A stretch of DNA of 64,000 nucleotides from Coriaria nepalensis (lineage: Eukaryota; Streptophyta; Magnoliopsida; Cucurbitales; Coriariaceae). The stretch lies in the NCBI GenBank assembly GCA_027186245.1, contig CP114484.1, positions 6,666,001-6,730,000 of the forward strand. The letters are read 5' to 3'. The translations under genes were made by a program, and so were the position numbers. Under the pieces are notes generated by a model. The model was not told the origin of the DNA and did no database searches. It saw only the letters and a program-made list of their open reading frames with translations. Of the stretch, positions 58,362 through 64,000 are shown piece after piece (within the stretch, counting starts at the first letter, position 1; each line of letters starts with the position of its first letter).

Positions 58362-60570
58362 GGTGAAGTGGCTAGATCAGATTAGAATAGAGATCTAGCA
58401 TTAAAGGAAATGAGGGTTAGATGGGAAGGTGAGGGAATTTAAGAGGGGGGAGAAGGAAGGCGACTTTATTTGTTATAAGCTATAGTCAAAATGACACGAA
58501 CTACTTTTTGTGCAGGGCTATGAGTACAGATGCATGTGTTGGCGGTGACCGAATATATTCTACCGTCTTTATATATAAAGCATGCACTACTATACCTTTA
58601 TTTTTTATTTTTACAGTCACATTCACTCTAGTGATCAGTGTTTTTGCATGGACGCTAGTTTCTGCTTTCTAGCCTTAGTAGCCTACACTAGCATAGTAAA
58701 TAGTCGGGACGGTAGGAGCCAACGCCTCTAATCAATAATTTTTATGATCAGGCCCCAATAGTGTGTTTCTCACCCCTGACTGCTCGGGGCGGGGCCGGGG
58801 AGGGACAGTCGGGCTGGGCCTTATTTTTTTATGGAAACATTATCAAGTAAAGTATAATATCATTAGTCTAATTATTATAGAATCATTGCATAAATTTATA
58901 AGATCATACTAAAATTTAGTTAATAAGAAGATCTTGCATCAATATCAATTACTTTTAATTTTTCATAATTATGCGTTAAACAAAACTTATTAACTTAATC
59001 CTATTCTTTGTTTGAGTATCATGAAAATTAGTTCACCTTGCTATAACTTCCCAAAACTTAGTACCGTTCTTCCTTGGTTTTAGATACTCGGACAAAATAA
59101 AGAACAAAATAGGGGTATAAAGAACTAAGTAGATAACAAAAGCACAACCCATTTCATTAAAAAACAAGCAGTAAGAATTAGGCATGACCCACAAATGTAT
59201 AAAAGAAACCCCATAATTCATTAAAAATATGAAAAAAGAAAGCCCAAAAATTATTATTCATTAACATAAGTTATTTATATCATTATTTTTTATATATCAT
59301 CGAGTCATTTCTACTCTTAAAAGAAATAGAGTAATAACATTAAAAAATAAAATAAAATAAAATTTTGAAGTTTAATTAAAACTTTGTTCCGATTAAAATA
59401 TAATTTTTAAATATAATCCTATATGAATCCGTCCTGATGAGGTGGGGTTCAAATGATCTTGATTGGGGCGGTTATTTTGATCATACTTAGCCTACACCCT
59501 TGTGCTCAATTAGTTAACAGGTCATTAACCTAAAACTAATGTGACTAACTGATCAGCATTTAGTATTTGTTCCTAGTAATAAATTATAGTGCACGTATGT
59601 ATTGAAGGGTGAAGACTTTACAACCTTACAGATCGGGTATAAATTAGAATACCTCTTCAAAGTTGTAGCTAGAATCTTTGATTAGGAAGCATCTGTAAAA
59701 TACAAGTGGAAGCAAAATGGTTGCATGCCTTTTTCAAAGGATTATTAATTAAAGTAATTAAAGGCGTAAACAAGAGGTCGGGCTTAATTAAAAGGTCGTC
59801 CAAGAAAGATGCGGAAGCGCGTCGTACAACTTGTTTAGGTGTGGGGGAAGGGGGGGGCTCATATTCTGCTTTCGCTTTACTTACGTGGACATAAATAAAG
59901 CGGTACCAAATATAATAGGGGGAAAGATTACCTGGTTTAATATGATGATATAACAATGCGGCGATCAATTTTAATTTTAACGACACCTTAATTCGGCTTT
60001 TTTATGAGACCTTTGTTTTTTTGGAAGGGTTTTTTTTTTTTTATGAGACTTCTGTACAACGGCCATAAAGAAGAAAGATTCGTTTGTTGGGCTAGCCCAA
60101 TTGCTACGGGGTTAAGCTCAGTAGTTGCTACTTGATAGATGATTATTACATAGAGCTCTATCGTTGCCGAAACACCATTAATCACATCGTTGCTTTCACA
60201 GGTTGACGTTGTTATAAGCCTGCTACCGCCTAATTGCCACCTCAGTGCAGAAAATGTTTGCATTGAGGTATTTTATGATACTTAACTATTCTTAAATATC
60301 ATATTTATACTACAGTCCATGTTAATTAATATCAACCATGAAAATTAAAATCATGGAGAACCCTTGACAGCAGCTCAGATTTTATCTTGGTAGCAGCTTT
60401 GATGGTTTTCTTAAACTTTATTGAACAAAATAGTCGCTTCTGGGGCAGAAAAAAAAAAGTAGCTGTAAGAACAGTTCATGGCAATTTTGATTCTTAAAAG
60501 GAATTCTCAAATTTGTTGTTGATTAGAAATCATAGGAGCTGGTAAGTATTTAGATAGAAAGATCAAAGGA
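58362..60570. other. Intergenic, no supported gene
   Basis: Upstream flank of the methylesterase gene, mostly AT-rich. A second G-rich patch (58783-58820, GGGGCGGGGCCGGGGAGGG) is present. Short frames at 59033-59221, 59669-59986, 59706-59894 and 59988-60263 have no recognisable domain. No retroelement motif was identified. Confidence 0.45.
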
Positions 60571-60771
60571 GATCAATGAGAAGGTGGTCGGGCTCTGTTT
60601 TGACCCAATCTTAACTTAGGATGGGCAAAACCTTATGCTGCCAACCTTCTCATTGAGCAAAGAGAAATAAATAAGAAGTCTCACATACATATATTACAAA
60701 AATCTAATATGCTTACACTATCTGGTGCCTGGTACTAGGATTTATCATCGTGAATTTTATACGGAATGCAG

Positions 60772-60889
60772 CTTGGAAACCATCTAGTAACTGCAAGCTA
60801 CGTTGACGATTCCATGTCAAAGCTACTTGAAAAGGCTAAAAGTGCTGGTGTAACTATTCTTGGGGAAATGGGCTTGGATCTTGGAATAG
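60772..60889 (+). pseudogene. LKR/SDH: Orphan exon of lysine-ketoglutarate reductase/saccharopine dehydrogenase
   Basis: A 118 bp exon with a good acceptor (AATGCAG before 60772) and donor (ATAG then GTAATC at 60890), open throughout. It encodes NHLVTASYVDDSMSKL then EKAKSAGVTILGEMGLDLGI, which matches from memory the saccharopine dehydrogenase half of plant LKR/SDH. The donor falls within Gly-Ile-Asp, as expected if the next exon begins with the rest of the Asp codon. The family's Pro in GLDPGI is Leu here. I found neither the preceding nor the following exons within several hundred bases, so it appears to be an isolated fragment. An unusually long intron before an undetected exon is the alternative. 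Confidence 0.72.
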
Positions 60890-61211
60890 GTAATCTTTTA
60901 CAGTATTATTTTCTGGCACTTTCGATCGATGGGTCATATAAAAGTATCCATGTGTTATTGTTGTTCCGTTACTAAGAAATGTGTTTGGAATAGCCTGCTT
61001 GTGAAATTCATGGCTTTTTCTTAACTCTCTAAAACAAATGAATAATTGCATCAAAAAAAGAAAAGAGTACCAAAAATGAGCAATTGTCTAGTGCATTGAT
61101 GGGATGAATACATTTTCTTTCAGTTTTCTATGTCTTGTTATAGACTAAGATCTGCTTCAGAAAGGAATCGAGAAATATCGAGTTTATTAATCATTATCAT
61201 TACATGCCCAA

Positions 61212-61445
61212 GTTTGTTTTAGAAAAAAGACTTATATAATGAAGCTATGCTCTTCTAGTTCTTTCATACTCCTTTTCCTTCCTTTTTTCTTTGAATCTTT
61301 ACTAATTAACTATCTTCTTCTATGCATAGTTCATTTTAGAAAAAAGACTTACATAATGAAGCTATGCTCTTCTAGTTCTTTCAGGCTCATTGTCCTTCCT
61401 TTTTTCTTTGAATCTATACGGATTAACTGTCTTCTTCTATGCATC
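61212..61445 (+). repeat. 117 bp tandem duplication
   Basis: Two copies offset by 117 bp. Each contains AGAAAAAAGACTTA, ATAATGAAGCTATGCTCTTC and CTTCCTTTTTTCTTTGAATC and differs from the other by about ten changes. As 117 is a multiple of 3, a short hydrophobic frame (61239-61502) spans both copies, but nothing else supports it as coding. Confidence 0.87.
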
Positions 61446-61499
61446 GTTTATGACTTCCTATTAATATTTTGGTGTCTTTTGGTCTTATTTAACATTCAA

Positions 61500-62129
61500 T
61501 GAATAAGATTTTCATTCTCCAATCCTGCAACATTTAACAGATAAAGTACGACGACATTTTGGCTCCAGTTTGAGACCTACTAGAGTTGTAATGTTGATAA
61601 AATATGAAGAAAATACAAGAGTTGTAATGTTGATCGTATGGACTTAGGTCTTATATCTTCCAATCTGGACATGGTTCTAAAGGGATGCTTTTGTATGTCT
61701 TGAACTAGAATGAAACGAATTGCCTTGAAATTGAACAAGGTAAGAAAATAATGTTTGATATGAATCAAACTTACTTTTGGCAATGTCGATTGGGTTATAC
61801 AATTAAAGACGAGAATAAGTAAATTGCATTAGGATGCAAATAATCAAATCTCCATTTAGTTGAAGTAAAGAGAGAGATCAACCATATTGTTGTGGCCTAG
61901 TACATATGTAAATGTATGTGGGTCCATAGCTACAACTGCTAGATGCGGTTATTTTTAATTCATTATTTTTCTTAAAATCTCATTAGATTTAGATAAATTT
62001 ATTTTATGAAGTATAAATTCGAATATTTGAGAAATTCAAATAATAAAAAATGAATTAGAAAAAAAGTATTATGATTTTTCGATGAGATCGAGGAAGTGAA
62101 TACTTGAGTCATGAGTTTCTTAACTACCT
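61500..62129. other. No supported feature
   Basis: AT-rich. It contains a short local repeat of GAGTTGTAATGTTGAT at about 61574 and 61619. No gene or element could be assigned. Confidence 0.4.
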
Positions 62130-62930
62130 TAAAGAGAATATAATTATCTCTCAGTGAAATCCTCTTAGAACACCATAGTTGATTGGTACTTCAGAACGGA
62201 TAAATTAGACTTTGTCAAACATGGTCCAATATGATACACACAATGAGTTTTCTTCATCATTCTAGGCTATACCCTAAAAAGTACCACAAATGTGCTGAGC
62301 ATAATTCCCTCTACAATCTACATTATCTACTCCATATGAGATATTGAAAGGTATAATGATATCATTGCATCATATTAGATATGGAGATGTTCAATTCATG
62401 CTAGAATAAGATACGAAAAGGCTGATAGATGTTATATTGTAGGATATCCTGAAGAGACATTAGGATGTGTTGATTTTCTATAATCCCATCAAGCTCAAGG
62501 TGTTTGTAGCCTAACATGCTACCTTCTTAGAGAGAGTGTTACGTTCTAAAAGGATAATGGGACTAAACAATACTTTAAGTAGTTCAAGACACACAAAATT
62601 AACAATCAGATTAAGAACTCTAGTTTGTCAAATACCCACTTCTAAGGAACATTCAAAAGAACAAACTGTGATTCCACAGTGTATACCACCTCTTTGTAGA
62701 TCTAAGATAGTACCTCATGAACCTAAACGATATAAATTTTGTATAGAAAATCCTAATAATGGTTTGGTCATAGATGATGACTCTACGAGTTATCTTGACA
62801 CCATATAGGATCTGAATTCTACATGGTTGGCATATATGGAATCTATATATGTGTTTATCTTAGAGGTTGCACTGAAAGGAAATGTTCTAGTTAGATATAA
62901 ATGTGTTAATAAGAGAAAGATTGGGGTATA
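62130..62930 (+). pseudogene. Ty1/Copia integrase-to-RT remnant
   Basis: Broken plus-strand frames. Near 62160-62230 the sequence is the integrase TPQ...ER region. At about 62420-62480 it reads KADRCYIVGYPEETLGCVDF, the integrase C-terminal Copia motif. 62536-62808 continues through the linker (SRHTKLTIRLR), and near 62820-62930 there are traces of the RT start. Multiple stops are present. It differs from the Copia-1/2/3 family and resembles the Copia-4 type in its GYPEE/GYPKE motif. No LTR is attached on the left; on the right it abuts another LTR. Confidence 0.7.
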
Positions 62931-62934
62931 ATAG

Positions 62935-64000
62935 TGTAACGCCCGTCCTACCAGCTACTTATTTTATTGAATATTTTAGACGGAAACACGCATAGCTAGT
63001 AAGGGCCGTTACCTTTCTCTATTTTTCTTTAATAAACTTTACTTTCAAAAGCATTTTTAAGGAAATAACGTAATGATTTGAAAATATTGCGAAAGTTTTT
63101 ATCATAGGGAATTAATCACAAAATTTTTTAAATAACTTTATTATTTATTGAATATACATGTACATATATATTTATAAGTTTGTCTAAGGAAGTATGGATT
63201 TTTCAAACTCATTGCTACAGAGGTCGGGTCTCATATGTACAATTTCACAAGATTGATTACCTCTATTTACTTGTTCCTTAGCTTATTGCCTTACCTTTGT
63301 AATTTTTTACAACATAGGGTAGACATCTATGAGCTAGAAGCACAATAAGGATAGAGTCCTACTCACATTACTATTCTTTTTTATGACTACTTTTAGTTAA
63401 TACTTTTATGACTATATCTAGCATGCATAAATTTTCATCCTTCTACATATTTGGGCCTTGATGATGCTGCCGTGGGCAATTCAACTTATATCTAATCAGC
63501 GGTCCACTTATGATCGTTGCAATGATCCGCTTATAACCTTTTCTTTAACATCATTTGGGGTCATTTATGATTGACAAGCGATCCTTCTTTTAACCCGGTA
63601 GCACCTCACTTTAATGTCATACATGGGCATGCTTATGCTTCTTATTTATCTTAGCATAACATTAATTTATGGAAATATGAACGTATGCAAGTAATCATAG
63701 CATATTCAAAGTTTGTATTATCCTTAACTCATCATGTTATATTATGTTAATACTAGTTATGATTCTTTTTTCTAATATGGTAATCATAGTGTTTCAATTG
63801 TACGTAACATGCTATATGACAATCATAAGCTTAACATTAATATTGACATTAGCATTATAACAACAAACAATTAAACAATATCCCTATGTTGTAGTGAGAC
63901 TATACTTACAGATCTTTACGGAAGGTTTAAGGTTCTAATATCATTTTCCTTCTTTCTCCCTTTCTTCTTCCCTCTCTCTATTTTTCTTTCTCTTTTCCTT
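62935..64000 (-). repeat. Further LTR of the non-coding family, running off the window
   Basis: Begins TGTAACGCCCGTCCTACCAG like LTR-A/B/C and continues in the same order: AT-rich part, the block around 63350-63370 (GAGTCCTACTCACAT), AGCACCTCACTTTAATG at 63599, GTAGTGAGACTATACTTAC at 63891, and a pyrimidine tract from 63940. Some blocks (GGTCGGGTCTCATATGTACA) are closer to the solo LTR at 20397-21873. No primer site lies at its left side (CTATTATACC instead), so it is either a 3' LTR or a solo LTR. The right end is outside the window. Confidence 0.82.

Noticed and set aside
59706..59894. Short basic plus-strand frame ending in a hydrophobic stretch
   Set aside because: No domain, no start context, no related sequence I recognise.
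62536..62808. 90-codon plus-strand frame as an independent gene
   Set aside because: It is the integrase-RT linker of a Copia remnant, with Copia motifs immediately upstream in broken frames.

Overview
This 64 kb window looks like pericentromeric or other heterochromatic DNA from a flowering plant, probably a dicot. It is AT-rich, and nearly all of it is satellite DNA and nested LTR retrotransposons, with one normal host gene near the right end. The plant assignment rests on an intron-containing PMEI-PME pectin methylesterase, tRNA-iMet primer sites, a chromodomain Ty3/Gypsy element, a plant mobile domain relic and an isolated exon of the plant bifunctional lysine catabolism gene LKR/SDH.

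Layout. 1-3530 and 8690-9945 are two parts of one tandem satellite with an 83-84 bp monomer, split by a decayed minus-strand Ty1/Copia element (Copia-1, 3531-8690). From 9946 to 30258 lies a tandem chain of a non-coding LTR retrotransposon on the minus strand (internal, LTR-A, internal, LTR-B, internal, LTR-C). Each LTR is about 1.5 kb, each complete internal region about 0.64 kb, and each LTR carries a later insertion: Copia-2 in LTR-A (10999-17979), a related solo LTR with a 5 bp target duplication in LTR-B (20397-21873), and a structurally complete, apparently young Gypsy chromovirus in LTR-C (24516-30103). The chromovirus has a single uninterrupted gag-pol ORF.

30259-38163 is a patchwork of truncated retroelements: two LTR pieces in inverted orientation (31503-34468), a Gypsy protease relic, a decayed 3' end of the same chromovirus family (35183-36006), a plant mobile domain pseudogene and an LTR fragment. 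38164-46945 is a decayed plus-strand Copia (Copia-3) whose leader has a 620 bp tandem duplication that copies the primer binding site and a 27 bp minisatellite. 46990-50860 holds a Gypsy pol tail and a deleted Copia (Copia-4). 51630-55000 holds Gypsy remnants with an LTR flanked by a pol tail on one side and a primer site plus gag on the other.

55999-58309 is the clear host gene, a two-exon pectin methylesterase precursor of 533 residues on the minus strand. Downstream in window order are sparse sequence, one orphan LKR/SDH exon (60772-60889), a 117 bp tandem duplication, a Copia relic (62130-62930) and a further LTR of the non-coding family running off the window (62935-64000).

The genes do not form a pathway or operon. 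The structure of interest is the layered insertion history: satellite, then the tandem non-coding LTR chain, then Copia-2, the solo LTR and the young chromovirus. I saw no tRNA, rRNA, CRISPR or prokaryotic features. Boundaries of decayed elements are estimates read by eye and may be off by tens of bases.
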